This document shows, one piece after another, positions 24,221-31,269 of a DNA stretch of 32,226 bases. The position numbers and the translations under genes are program-made. The notes beneath the pieces were generated by a model. It saw nothing but the letters and a program-made list of their open reading frames with translations, did no database searches and was not told the DNA's origin. The stretch is from CAYPUG01 sp964413905 (GTDB lineage Bacteria; Chloroflexota; Anaerolineae; JAADDB01), in contig CAYPUG010000019.1 of the NCBI GenBank assembly GCA_964413905.1, forward strand, positions 1 through 32,226, given 5' to 3'. The stretch's first letter is position 1. The number at the start of each line of letters is the position of its first letter.

Positions 24221-24964
24221 ATGCCCATGAGCACACGTGTATTCGTGGGCTGTTGCGGGTTCCCCGTGAACCGAGCCACATACATGACCCACCTGGATGT
24301 AGTGGAAATTCAGCGCACCTTCTACTCTTTGCCACAAGTGCGTACCGTTCAACGGTGGCGGGAGGCCGCTCGTCCGGGTTTTTATTACACCATGAAAGCG
24401 TGGCAACTCATCACCCACCCGGCTTCTTCCCCTACTTACCGCCGCTTGCGGGAACCCCTGACCGGTCCCCGGGACGCGTACGGCTATTTTCGTCCCACAA
24501 ATGAGGTGTGGCATGCGTGGGAACGTACCCGGGAGATCGCGGAGATCCTGGGAGCAGAATGGATCATCTTCCAGTGCCCGCGCAGTTTCACTCCCACCGA
24601 CGAGCACGTTGAGAACCTGCGCGCGTTCTTCCGCCGAATAGAGCGGGGCGCCTGGCGTTTGGGCTGGGAACCCCGGGGCGATTGGCCGGATGATCTGGTG
24701 CGCGACCTCTGCCGGGAACTGGATCTGGTCCACGTGGTGGATCCCTTCGTGCGTCTTCCCGTCACCGAGGAGGTGGTCTACTTCCGTCTTCACGGCATCG
24801 GCAGCTATCGTTACCGTTACACGGAAGCGGACTTGCAGCGTCTTCGCACCTGGGTTCAAGCGTACCCCGAGACCTGGGTGCTGTTCAATAACGTGTCCAT
24901 GTGGGAGGACGCGCGCGCGTTTCTCGCACTGTGGCGTTCATCTCTTTCAGCCGTGACGCCTTAG
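24221..24964 (+). CDS. DUF72 family (YecE-like) protein
   Basis: A 247-residue protein with the DUF72 pattern: an N-terminal strand RVFVGCCGFP, the VVEIQRTFYSLP strand with conserved Glu and Phe/Tyr, WREAARPGFYYTMKAWQLITH, then EILGAEWIIFQCPRSFTPT, WEPRGDW, and VYFRLHGIGSYRYRYTEADLQRL toward the C-terminus, ending VLFNNVSMWEDA. The family folds as a TIM barrel related to xylose-isomerase-like proteins; its reaction is not established. ATG at 24221 has GGGAGG at 24211-24216; ATG at 24227 is an alternative with better spacing. It lies 59 bases behind nrdJ and probably reads through from the same transcript. Its stop interlocks with that of the opposite-strand gene. Confidence 0.88.
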   Translation: MPMSTRVFVGCCGFPVNRATYMTHLDVVEIQRTFYSLPQVRTVQRWREAARPGFYYTMKAWQLITHPASSPTYRRLREPLTGPRDAYGYFRPTNEVWHAWERTREIAEILGAEWIIFQCPRSFTPTDEHVENLRAFFRRIERGAWRLGWEPRGDWPDDLVRDLCRELDLVHVVDPFVRLPVTEEVVYFRLHGIGSYRYRYTEADLQRLRTWVQAYPETWVLFNNVSMWEDARAFLALWRSSLSAVTP

Positions 24965-26307
24965 GCCACGGTGGGTTCGCCCAGTCCTTTGCGCTCGTAC
25001 CACCAGTCCTCCAGCCGGAGATAGTCGCGGACCACGTGGCTGAGGGCAAACCGGAAGGGTTCCGGCGGCCAGGGAAGGGTGCGGCGGTTGACGAACCACA
25101 AGGAGGTGAGCCCACTTTGCCTTTCGAGTACCAAATCCGCGATGATGCGGCCGTTACTGGGCATGAGGGATACGCCGTGGCCGATGCATCCCACGTTGTA
25201 CACAGCCCGCTTATCGCCCACGTACCCCACCGCGGGCACTAAGTCCAGGGTGGCGGAGAAGGGACCGCCCCATCGGTGAGTGATACGAATGTCGCCCAAC
25301 TGCGGAAAGAGCGTGTGGATAAACGTCTCCAGGTGGTGCCAGGTGGGTGGGTGCTCATCCCGATCCATGTCCTTCCCGAAACTGATAATCACCGGCCCAC
25401 CGCCCATGAGTAGACGGCCATCCGGTGACGGGCGGAAGTAGTGGATAAGGTTACGGGCATCCTCTATGCCCATTCTCTGTTTCCACCCAATGGCTGCCCA
25501 CTGTTCGGGCGTTAGGATCTCTGTGGCCACCATGTAGGTCCACGCGGGGACTTGCTTGCGCCGTACCCAAGGAAAGAGATGGGTCCACGCGTTAGTAGCG
25601 AATACCACCTTTTGGCTTTCTACCGTTCCGCGCGGTGTGTGGACGCGTACACCGTGGGCAGTTCGTTCCACGGACGTGACCGGCGTGCGTTCGTACACTT
25701 GGGCTCCGGCCGCTTCCGCGATGCGTTTTAACTCACGTACCAGTTTGGCAGGGTGGACGAGGGCACATCGGGGTTCCCACCAGCCGCCCAGGAATTTGGG
25801 CGAGTGGACAGCCTCCTGCGTTTTCTCTTTCTCCCACCACTCGATGCCCGTCAAGCCGATTTTGGCCGCTAGTTCCATTTCCTCTTGGATGCGTTTGACG
25901 TATCCCGGGGTGGTGGCCACCCGTAGAAAGCCGGAACGGGTGTAATCGCATTGGAGTTGGTGTTCGTGGACCAGGGAGTCCAAGTACTCCACCGCGTTCA
26001 CCATGTACGCGTACGCTTCTCGCGTTTTACCCTCTCCGTGCAGCATGTGGGTGACAGTGAGGGAGACTCCGAAAACGGTCATGGAGAAACCACCGTTGCG
26101 CCCACTAGCCCCGTAACCTGTGACTTCTGCTTCGAGGACTATTACATCCGTTCCCGGGTCGGCCTTTTTGATGTGATACGCGGCGGACATCCCGGTGAAT
26201 CCCCCGCCGATAATCACCACATCGGCTCGGCGATCACCTTGCAGGGGTGGGGTTTCCACGTACTCGGTTGTTGCCAGCCAGAAGGATTTTTTCCGGTAAT
26301 CGGACAT
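24961..26307 (-). CDS. FAD-dependent oxidoreductase, DAO family (amino-acid/amine oxidase-like)
   Basis: A 448-residue protein of the D-amino-acid oxidase/glycine oxidase superfamily. It begins MSDYRKKSFWLATTEY, followed by the FAD-binding ADVVIIGGGFTGMSAAYHI, the second-strand acid in VIVLEAEVTGYGASGRNGGF, and late LVPAVGYVGDKRAVYNVGCIGHGVSLMPSNGRIIADLV, which closes the flavin site. The layout is like gamma-glutamylputrescine oxidoreductase (PuuB) and relatives, but the substrate cannot be assigned. The ATG (26307) has GGAGG at 26319-26315, 7 bases upstream. The frame stays open 85 codons further but without a ribosome site or homology. The gene converges on DUF72: TAA at 24963-24961 overlaps TAG at 24962-24964. 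Confidence 0.88.
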   Translation of the reverse strand: MSDYRKKSFWLATTEYVETPPLQGDRRADVVIIGGGFTGMSAAYHIKKADPGTDVIVLEAEVTGYGASGRNGGFSMTVFGVSLTVTHMLHGEGKTREAYAYMVNAVEYLDSLVHEHQLQCDYTRSGFLRVATTPGYVKRIQEEMELAAKIGLTGIEWWEKEKTQEAVHSPKFLGGWWEPRCALVHPAKLVRELKRIAEAAGAQVYERTPVTSVERTAHGVRVHTPRGTVESQKVVFATNAWTHLFPWVRRKQVPAWTYMVATEILTPEQWAAIGWKQRMGIEDARNLIHYFRPSPDGRLLMGGGPVIISFGKDMDRDEHPPTWHHLETFIHTLFPQLGDIRITHRWGGPFSATLDLVPAVGYVGDKRAVYNVGCIGHGVSLMPSNGRIIADLVLERQSGLTSLWFVNRRTLPWPPEPFRFALSHVVRDYLRLEDWWYERKGLGEPTVA

Positions 26308-26387
26308 AGTTACACCTCCGGTGGACGGGACCGCTGTTTTCCTTTCAGCCAACATCCATTCGTAGGGAAGTGCTAACAAATCATCCA

Positions 26388-26393
26388 AGTATA
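26388..26393 (-). promoter_or_regulatory. Candidate -10 of the DAO-family gene promoter
   Basis: On the - strand TATACT occupies 26393-26388; no strong -35 is seen, only TTTCCT about 19 bases further up. A start near 26381 would give a leader of about 75 bases. The rest of 26308-26580 holds nothing I can assign. Confidence 0.4.
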
Positions 26394-26645
26394 TCCCAAG
26401 AGGGTGGCGAGCAGGAAACTTCTGACAGGTTGGCAGGTGGATCCTCTGACGAAAAAGATGGAAAATCCCTGATGGACTGACAAAACTCTGCGAATTGCCG
26501 AAGCGGACCTTCTGCACAGCCTCGAAGGCGAAAGCACGGCCTTCATCCACCTCATCCATCATTTCATGGTTGACGGAGTTGTCGGGGGAAAATGTCGCTA
26601 AATTTCGATCACCTCTCCCAAAAAAATAGGAAAAATATCTCGAGT

Positions 26646-26687
26646 ATGATCTAAATCATGGTATCTATGTGCGGGTTTGCCTACACT
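26646..26687 (+). promoter_or_regulatory. FNR/CRP-like operator and weak promoter of the stress-protein gene
   Basis: ATGAT-CTAA-ATCAT at 26646-26659 is a perfect inverted repeat with the TTGAT-N4-ATCAA geometry of FNR/CRP-family sites. TACACT at 26682-26687 could be a -10. A start near 26694 would place the centre of the palindrome (26652.5) about 41.5 bases upstream, the class II activation position. No good -35 is present, as expected for an activated promoter. The TSS is inferred. Confidence 0.45.
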
Positions 26688-26731
26688 AACGTCAGCACTG
26701 TGCGGTGGGACTGCGTGGACCGGGGGAATGA

Positions 26732-27238
26732 ATGGCGCAGCGTATCTTGATTCCATTGGATGGCTCAAAGGTGGCCGAGGAAGCGGTGACGTTTGTGCAG
26801 TCCCTCCTGCCGGCGGAGAACGTGGAGGTGCACTTACTCACCGTCCTTCCGCAAATAGATGATGTGCTGCTTGTGAGGCAGTTCCCTCTTCTCAACGACG
26901 AGGTGCGGGAACTGACAACGCATGTGCAGCGCCATCAGGAGCAGTTTACGCGAGCGTACTTGGACATGATCGCTTGGTCCTTGGAGGATGGAGGGTATCG
27001 GGTTCAGACGCACATTGCCGTAGGACGGCCCGAAGAACATATTATAGCGCTTGCTCGTTCTTTGGATGTGGATTTAATCGTGATGACCAGTCACGGACAG
27101 GCGGGCGATGTGCAGTGGCGATACGGGCACGTGACAGAACGGGTCCTGTGCTCGAGTCATCGGCCGGTAGTGGTCGTGCCTGTCCGCGGACATATGTTGG
27201 CTGCTTCTGCTGTCTCGGATGAGACGGTGGCATCTTAA
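26732..27238 (+). CDS. Universal stress protein, UspA family
   Basis: A 168-residue single-domain Usp. It begins AQRILIPLDGSKVAEEAVTFV, the usual first strand with Asp for nucleotide binding, and has VQTHIAVGRPEEHIIALARSLDVDLIVMTSHGQAGDVQWRYGHVTERVLCSSHRPVVVVP, where the GxxG nucleotide loop and the following helix are clear. In the second part of the ATP loop the usual G-S/T reads G-H, so nucleotide binding may be altered. ATG at 26732 has GGGGGA at 26722-26727. The gene is transcribed alone, downstream of an FNR/CRP-like site; Usp genes are often induced by low oxygen or growth arrest. A structured 3' region with a terminator follows. Confidence 0.9.
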   Translation: MAQRILIPLDGSKVAEEAVTFVQSLLPAENVEVHLLTVLPQIDDVLLVRQFPLLNDEVRELTTHVQRHQEQFTRAYLDMIAWSLEDGGYRVQTHIAVGRPEEHIIALARSLDVDLIVMTSHGQAGDVQWRYGHVTERVLCSSHRPVVVVPVRGHMLAASAVSDETVAS

Positions 27239-27242
27239 GCAA

Positions 27243-27362
27243 GGCAATTCCCGAAGCGATCACCCGCTTCGGTGATGCTTTTGGAATTGCGGCCGGGTAC
27301 ACCGTTGTCCTCCCGAGAGGGAGGAGAGGGGGCAAAACCCCCACCCTGACAACCGACGCCGC
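27243..27362 (+). ncRNA. Multi-hairpin 3' region of the stress-protein gene (candidate structured RNA)
   Basis: It begins 5 bases after the stop. Hairpin 1: GCAATTCC 27244-27251 with GGAATTGC 27283-27290, enclosing either CCGAAGCG/CGCTTCGG (27251-27272) or AAGC-ATCACC/GGTGAT-GCTT (27254-27280), which exclude each other. Then GCGGCCGG (27289-27296) pairs with CCG-AC-GCCGC (27353-27362) and GTTGT (27304-27308) with ACAAC (27349-27353). These enclose TCCTCCC-GAGA-GGGAGGA (27308-27325, a GNRA loop) and GGGGG-CAAAA-CCCCC (27328-27342). No coding potential is seen. No match to a class I know. Confidence 0.5.
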
Positions 27363-27370
27363 GCTTGGGG

Positions 27371-27406
27371 AAGGCATGGGTCTGGTGGCCCATGCCTTTC
27401 TCTTTT
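27371..27406 (+). terminator. Intrinsic terminator after the stress-protein gene
   Basis: AAGGCATGGG (27371-27380) pairs exactly with CCCATGCCTT (27389-27398) around an 8-base loop and is followed by TTTCTCTTTT, so it acts on the + strand. It is the only hairpin in the window with a clear T-rich tail after a strong stem. Confidence 0.8.
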
Positions 27407-27429
27407 CCGTTTCAACCCACATCGAGGGG

Positions 27430-27475
27430 GAACGTGCGAGATTTTCGCCGTCTCCGGCGAAAGTCTCGCACGTTC
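27430..27475 (-). terminator. 21-bp hairpin between the convergent stress-protein and enolase genes
   Basis: 27430-27450 pairs with 27455-27475 with a TCTC loop; 20 of 21 positions are complementary and the other (T27442/G27463) is a G-U pair in + strand RNA. It lies 15 bases beyond the enolase stop. No T run is present on either strand. Architecture resembles the hairpin after ftsZ, with GAA at the outer end and a CGTG/CGC core. Confidence 0.6.
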
Positions 27476-27490
27476 TGCTCTCTTGGAATT

Positions 27491-28780
27491 TTACCTGCGT
27501 CGGAACGCGTCCAGGCCGGGGAAGACCGCGTCTTCACCTAGGTACTCTTCGATGCGCAAGAGTTGGTTATACTTCGCGGTCCGATCGGACCGGGCCGGCG
27601 CGCCGGTCTTGATTTGGCCGGCGTTCAAAGCTACGGCCAGGTCCGCGATGGTGGTGTCCTCGGTTTCCCCACTGCGGTGGGAAACCACCACGTTCCATCC
27701 TGCGCGTTGGGCCAACTGAGCCGCGGCCATCGCCTCGCTTAACGTACCGATTTGGTTCACTTTAAGAAGTAATGCGTTGCACGCACCCAACTCAATAGCC
27801 CGCTGAATGCGTTTCACATTGGTGACCAGCAGGTCATCCCCGACTAATTGGATGCGGTCGCCCAATGCCTGGTGGAGAAGTACCCAGTGATCCCAATCAT
27901 CCTCTGCCAGTCCGTCTTCTAAAGAGATGATGGGATACCGGTCCACCCAAGATTCCCAGAATTTGACCATCTCTTCGCCGCTTAATTTCCGGCCTTCTTT
28001 CTTCAAGACGTACACCTTTTCTTCTTCGTCGTAAATCTCCGACGTGGCCGGATCAAGGGCTAGGAAAATGTCCTCGCCCGGAGTGTACCCCGCGGTTTGG
28101 ATGGCCTCCAAAATCACTTCGATGGCTGCTTCGTTGCTCTGCAGGGAGGGAGCAAATCCCCCCTCATCCCCCACGTTTGTGCTGAAGCCCCGCTTTTTGA
28201 GCACCTGTTTAAGCGCGTGGTATGTTTCCACGCCCCAGCGTAAAGCCTCGGCAAAGGTGGAGGCTCCCGCAGGCACGATCATAAATTCCTGGAAGTCCGT
28301 GGAATCCATCGCGTGTTTGCCCCCGTTGAGAATGTTCATCATGGGGACAGGTAGCACGTGCGCGTGGACGCCTCCCAAATATCGGAAGAGAGGCACTTCC
28401 AGTTGGGCCGCGGCCGCGTGTGCAACGGCCAAACTCACACCTAAGATCGCGTTGGCGCCCAATTTGCTTTTGTTCTCCGTCCCATCCAAGTCGATGAGCA
28501 TTCGGTCAATGCCCACTTGATCCAACGCGTCCCAACCTATGAGCGCGTCCGCAATGACCGTGTTCACGTTCTCCACGGCTTTGAGGACACCCTTTCCGTT
28601 GAACCGTCGCGGATCTCCGTCGCGGAGTTCCACGGCTTCATGGACGCCGGTAGAGGCACCGGAGGGCACTGCCGCGCGTCCGACCACACCACTGGCCAGT
28701 GTAACTTCCACCTCAACCGTGGGATTGCCCCGAGAATCCAATATCTCACGGGCTTCGATATCTTCAATGGTCGTAGGCAT
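27491..28780 (-). CDS. eno: Enolase (2-phosphoglycerate dehydratase)
   Basis: Enolase interconverts 2-phosphoglycerate and phosphoenolpyruvate in glycolysis and gluconeogenesis. The 429-residue protein has every expected segment: AREILDSRGNPTVEVEV, PSGASTGVHEAVELRDGD, the flexible-loop and GDEGGFAPSLQSNEAA region, metal ligands in ALDPATSEIYDE, SLEDGLAEDDW and VGDDLLVTN, the catalytic lysine in LLKVNQIGTLSEAM, SHRSGETEDTTIADLAV and the final KTGAPARSDRTAKYNQLLRIEE. Length is standard. AAAGGAGG on the - strand (28795-28788) precedes the ATG by 7 bases. It stands alone, divergent from the mnmA group, with its own promoter. Confidence 0.98.
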   Translation of the reverse strand: MPTTIEDIEAREILDSRGNPTVEVEVTLASGVVGRAAVPSGASTGVHEAVELRDGDPRRFNGKGVLKAVENVNTVIADALIGWDALDQVGIDRMLIDLDGTENKSKLGANAILGVSLAVAHAAAAQLEVPLFRYLGGVHAHVLPVPMMNILNGGKHAMDSTDFQEFMIVPAGASTFAEALRWGVETYHALKQVLKKRGFSTNVGDEGGFAPSLQSNEAAIEVILEAIQTAGYTPGEDIFLALDPATSEIYDEEEKVYVLKKEGRKLSGEEMVKFWESWVDRYPIISLEDGLAEDDWDHWVLLHQALGDRIQLVGDDLLVTNVKRIQRAIELGACNALLLKVNQIGTLSEAMAAAQLAQRAGWNVVVSHRSGETEDTTIADLAVALNAGQIKTGAPARSDRTAKYNQLLRIEEYLGEDAVFPGLDAFRRR

Positions 28781-28822
28781 GATTCGCCTCCTTTGCTTCA
28801 GGGTGGAATGTAGATCATCTTT

Positions 28823-28828
28823 ATTCTA
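28823..28828 (-). promoter_or_regulatory. -10 of the enolase promoter
   Basis: On the - strand TAGAAT occupies 28828-28823, preceded by GGTG and followed by AAAGATG. The opposite promoter at 28907-28912 reads almost the same (GTGTTAGAATAAGATG). TTCCTT 16 bases upstream could be a poor -35. The 5' leader would be about 35 bases. Confidence 0.55.
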
Positions 28829-28860
28829 CACCAAAACGATACGGAAGGAACAGACGAACA

Positions 28861-28893
28861 GGAAACAAGTCCTGGCCGGACTTCGTTTTTTCC
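28861..28893. repeat. Inverted repeat between the divergent enolase and mnmA promoters
   Basis: AAGTCC (28867-28872) and GGACTT (28878-28883) pair around TGGCC; GGAAA (28861-28865) and TTTCC (28889-28893) extend the symmetry. A T6 run follows. With no + strand gene upstream a terminator has no obvious target, so an operator between the two promoters is equally possible. Confidence 0.35.
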
Positions 28894-28903
28894 CTCTAGG
28901 GTG

Positions 28904-28912
28904 TGTTAGAAT
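28904..28912 (+). promoter_or_regulatory. Extended -10 promoter of the mnmA leader
   Basis: TAGAAT at 28907-28912 has TGT directly before it. No good -35 is seen. A start near 28919 would give a leader of about 240 bases ahead of mnmA containing the helix-closed element at 28961-29103. Confidence 0.5.
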
Positions 28913-28960
28913 AAGATGTTAAACACGTCTTTCGCCGATTTCGGGAAGAGAGTTAGTTTT

Positions 28961-29103
28961 AGAGTAGGGCTTTTCCATACCTAACACGCGAAGGCGCCGT
29001 ATCGGCAATTGAGCCATCGTAAGGCTGTTGGGGGTAGGCGACGGTATTGCCGTTGCCTACCCGTTTGTCCCTGAGTGTAAGATCTCTGAAAAGCCCTACT
29101 TTT
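28961..29103 (+). ncRNA. Helix-closed structured RNA or leader element upstream of mnmA
   Basis: AGTAGGGCTTTTC (28963-28975) is the exact reverse complement of GAAAAGCCCTACT (29088-29100). Two more pairs (28961-28962 with 29101-29102) extend the stem, and TTTT lies at 29100-29103. Inside is a second long hairpin: GGGTAGGCGACGG (29032-29044) with CCGTTGCCTACCC (29050-29062), 13 pairs including one G-U, loop TATTG. A short AGCC/GGCT hairpin lies at 29012-29026. The closed shape and T-rich end resemble a small stable RNA (6S-like in outline) or an attenuator for mnmA. I cannot assign a family. No ORF is supported here. Confidence 0.5.
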
Positions 29104-29156
29104 GGCGTGCGATGCCTTGTCGCCGCTTTAATGGTTGAGATTTATGAAAGAAGCAC

Positions 29157-30266
29157 ATGAGTAAGAAGAAGACGGTCGTTATTGCTATGAGCGGCGGCGT
29201 GGATTCCTCGGTGGCCGCCGCACTGTTGGTGGAACAGGGATACAACGTCATAGGGGTAATGATGCGTTTGTGGGCCGAACGCGGCTGTGGCTTGCAGCAC
29301 AGCAACTCGTGCTGCACCCCTCAAGCCGTTGAAGACGCGCGTGAAGTGGCCCGTCGTTTAGGCATTCCCTTTCACCTGCTGGACGCGGAGGCACCCTTTA
29401 AGCGTCATGTGGTGGATTACTTCATCGAGACGTATCTGCAGGGGATGACGCCCAACCCGTGTCTGGAGTGTAATCGGCACATCCGGCTGGGCGTGCTCTT
29501 CCGACACGCGCGTGAATTGGGCGCGGATTACCTGGCAACCGGCCATTACGTTCGGGTACGACGTTCGGAGGACGGGACATATCAACTGTTGCGAGGGGTG
29601 GACCGGGCGAAAGATCAGTCGTATGTCCTCCACATGGTGACGCAAGAACATCTGGCCCACCTCCTGTTTCCTGTTGGAGAATATACTAAAGCCCAGGTGC
29701 GGGAAATGGCGCGCGTTCGCCATCTTCCTGTCGCGTCCCGCCCCGAGTCGCAGGACTTGTGCTTTGTGTACGATGGGGATTATCGGCGTTTCCTGCGTCA
29801 ATGGGCCGACGGACGCATCCGTCCGGGGCCCATCATGCGACGTGATGGGACTATCGTGGGGGAGCATCAGGGCCTCCCCTTCTACACCATCGGACAGCGG
29901 AAAGGCTTGGGCATCGCGTACAAGGAACCGCTTTACGTCATTGCCTTGGACCCGGAGCGTAACGCGGTCATTGTGGGCACACGGGATGAGTTGGGCACAG
30001 AGGAAGCGTGGGCTGCTCGTGTTCACTGGATCGCCGGCCGCGCGTCGGAAACTCCTCTAGACGTTCAAGTGAAAATCCGCTATAAAGCTCGTGATGTGGA
30101 TGCCACGGTGACGCCTTTAGGAGCGGATAAGGTACACATCCGGTTCCACTCGCGAGTGCGGGATGTAACCCCGGGGCAGGGAGCGGTGTTCTACCACGGG
30201 GACGTGTGTCTGGGCGGTGGCATCTTTGTCCCCCGAGATGTGGTGGAACAGGAGGGGGAGAGATGA
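29157..30266 (+). CDS. mnmA: tRNA 2-thiouridine(34) synthase MnmA
   Basis: MnmA thiolates U34 of tRNA for Lys, Glu and Gln. The 369-residue protein has the PP-loop SGGVDSS at residues 12-18, GVMMRLWAE, TPNPCLECNRHIRLG at 98-112, ATGHYVR at 127-133, KDQSYVL, and SQDLCFV with the second catalytic cysteine C202, then GLPFYTIGQRKGLGI and the C-terminal beta domain. Where the well-studied E. coli enzyme has D99-x2-C102, this one has C102-x2-C105. With C202 that makes the three-cysteine set known from Fe-S-dependent thiouridine enzymes; cluster binding is inference. The ATG has only a weak ribosome site (GAAAGAAG). Its stop overlaps the next start (ATGA). Confidence 0.95.
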   Translation: MSKKKTVVIAMSGGVDSSVAAALLVEQGYNVIGVMMRLWAERGCGLQHSNSCCTPQAVEDAREVARRLGIPFHLLDAEAPFKRHVVDYFIETYLQGMTPNPCLECNRHIRLGVLFRHARELGADYLATGHYVRVRRSEDGTYQLLRGVDRAKDQSYVLHMVTQEHLAHLLFPVGEYTKAQVREMARVRHLPVASRPESQDLCFVYDGDYRRFLRQWADGRIRPGPIMRRDGTIVGEHQGLPFYTIGQRKGLGIAYKEPLYVIALDPERNAVIVGTRDELGTEEAWAARVHWIAGRASETPLDVQVKIRYKARDVDATVTPLGADKVHIRFHSRVRDVTPGQGAVFYHGDVCLGGGIFVPRDVVEQEGER

Positions 30267-30550
30267 TTACAGGACCGGGCTTGGTGTTCATGGTTGTGTT
30301 GGGAGCCCTCTTGGGAGCGATCGTCGCGTTTTTCCGGGCAAGGGTGGTGCGCGAGGTGTTCATTTATGTGGGCTTGGGTGTGGTGGGTTTTGCGCTGGGA
30401 CAGATCCTTCAGGCAGGCGTCCCGCTGCACCTGCTTCAGGTCGGTGTAGTGAACGTGGAAGAGGGGATTTTGGGGGCCGTGGCTTTGTTTGTGGTGTATC
30501 CATATGTAAAGCGTTTTTGGCGTCGCGCGCGACGTCGACGGCGCTGGTAG
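30263..30550 (+). CDS. Small membrane protein, 95 residues, unknown
   Basis: Three hydrophobic segments (about residues 6-22, 31-50 and 64-80) and a strongly basic C-terminus (KRFWRRARRRRRW), so the tail should be cytoplasmic. The glycine-rich first helix LGALLGAIVAF and VGLGVVGFALGQIL recall small transglycosylase-associated/YeaQ-type membrane proteins, but not firmly. ATG at 30263 overlaps the mnmA stop (ATGA) and has GGAGGGGGAG just upstream. Co-transcription with mnmA is likely. Confidence 0.7.
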   Translation: MITGPGLVFMVVLGALLGAIVAFFRARVVREVFIYVGLGVVGFALGQILQAGVPLHLLQVGVVNVEEGILGAVALFVVYPYVKRFWRRARRRRRW

Positions 30551-30578
30551 AGATTTTTAGAGAGGAAGGAGAGAGACA

Positions 30579-30866
30579 ATGGCAACCGTGAGGGACATTG
30601 CCATTATTGTGTTAGCCGTTGAATCCATTTTCACCGGTATTGTGCTGATTGTGTTGGCTTGGCAAGTGTACCGGTTGACTAAGACCATTAAGGAGGAGTT
30701 GACACCTTTAATCCGTGACATGAACGATACGGTGCGCATGGTGAAGGGGACGACCTCTTTTGTCAGTGACAAGGTGGTGACCCCGGCCATTAAGGTATCC
30801 AAGACGGTGACGTTTGTGCGCCAGGCGTTACAGACGGCCGCGAATCTCAAGCCGCGTCGGAAATAG
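30579..30866 (+). CDS. Single-pass membrane protein with DUF948-like tail, 95 residues
   Basis: An N-terminal membrane helix (about residues 6-28, DIAIIVLAVESIFTGIVLIV) is followed by a polar, helical tail: KTIKEELTPLIRDMNDTVRMVKGTTSFVSDKVVTPAIKV. The pattern of a membrane anchor plus a repeated D-V-V-type amphipathic helix is like DUF948 or YtxG-type stress proteins; assignment is tentative. AAGGAGAG lies at 30567-30574 before the ATG. It is 28 bases behind the previous gene and 9 before the cupin, in one transcript. Confidence 0.7.
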   Translation: MATVRDIAIIVLAVESIFTGIVLIVLAWQVYRLTKTIKEELTPLIRDMNDTVRMVKGTTSFVSDKVVTPAIKVSKTVTFVRQALQTAANLKPRRK

Positions 30867-30875
30867 GAGGAGCCT

Positions 30876-31238
30876 ATGGCCGTCAAACACGTCGACGAGA
30901 TCCCCATGACGCAGGTGGGGGTGGGACAGAAGGTGTTCAAGCAGGTGCTCATCGGCCCTGATGTGGGGCCACATTTTGCGATGCGGCGCTTCATTATTGA
31001 ACCCGGTGGTTACATGCCCACTCATACGAACGAGGTTGAACACGAGCAGTACGTGCTCAGCGGACGGGCCCGTATTTCTATCGGTGGCGAGGAATTCGAA
31101 GTCGGGCCGGGCGATGTGGTTTTTATCCCGGCCAAGGTCCCGCATAGGTACAGAACCATCGGTGATGTACCGTTCGTATTCATTTGCGTAGTGCCCAATC
31201 TGGAAGATAAGGTGGTGATCTTGGAGCCAGAAGGGTGA
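30876..31238 (+). CDS. Cupin_2 domain protein
   Basis: A 120-residue single cupin barrel. Motif 1 reads GGYMPTHTNEVEHEQYVLSGR, where His, His and Glu can supply metal ligands. Motif 2 reads PGDVVFIPAKVPHRYR with the fourth ligand His. Such small cupins bind a divalent metal and act as isomerases, dioxygenases or sensors; the substrate here is unknown. AGGAGGAG at 30866-30873 is directly upstream of the ATG. It sits between the small membrane protein genes and rlmN, with no metabolic clue from the neighbours. Confidence 0.85.
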   Translation: MAVKHVDEIPMTQVGVGQKVFKQVLIGPDVGPHFAMRRFIIEPGGYMPTHTNEVEHEQYVLSGRARISIGGEEFEVGPGDVVFIPAKVPHRYRTIGDVPFVFICVVPNLEDKVVILEPEG

Positions 31239-31269
31239 GCCACCTTCTCGCAGCCTGTTTTGTCCGAAC

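Noticed and set aside
26308..26562. 85-codon N-terminal extension of the oxidoreductase gene
   Set aside because: The ATG at 26307 has a good ribosome site and begins at the known family N-terminus; the extension has no similarity to the family.
28861..28893. Intrinsic terminator on the + strand
   Set aside because: A stem and T6 run are present, but no + strand gene lies upstream that would need it. Listed only as an inverted repeat.
28961..29103. 6S RNA (ssrS)
   Set aside because: The outline of a closing stem, inner region and apical hairpin is similar, but I could not locate a convincing central bubble, and the length is short. Not named as 6S.
29144..29164. Six-codon ORF (MKEAHE) overlapping the mnmA ATG
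   Set aside because: Too short, with no convincing ribosome site; could be a coupling element but nothing supports it beyond position.
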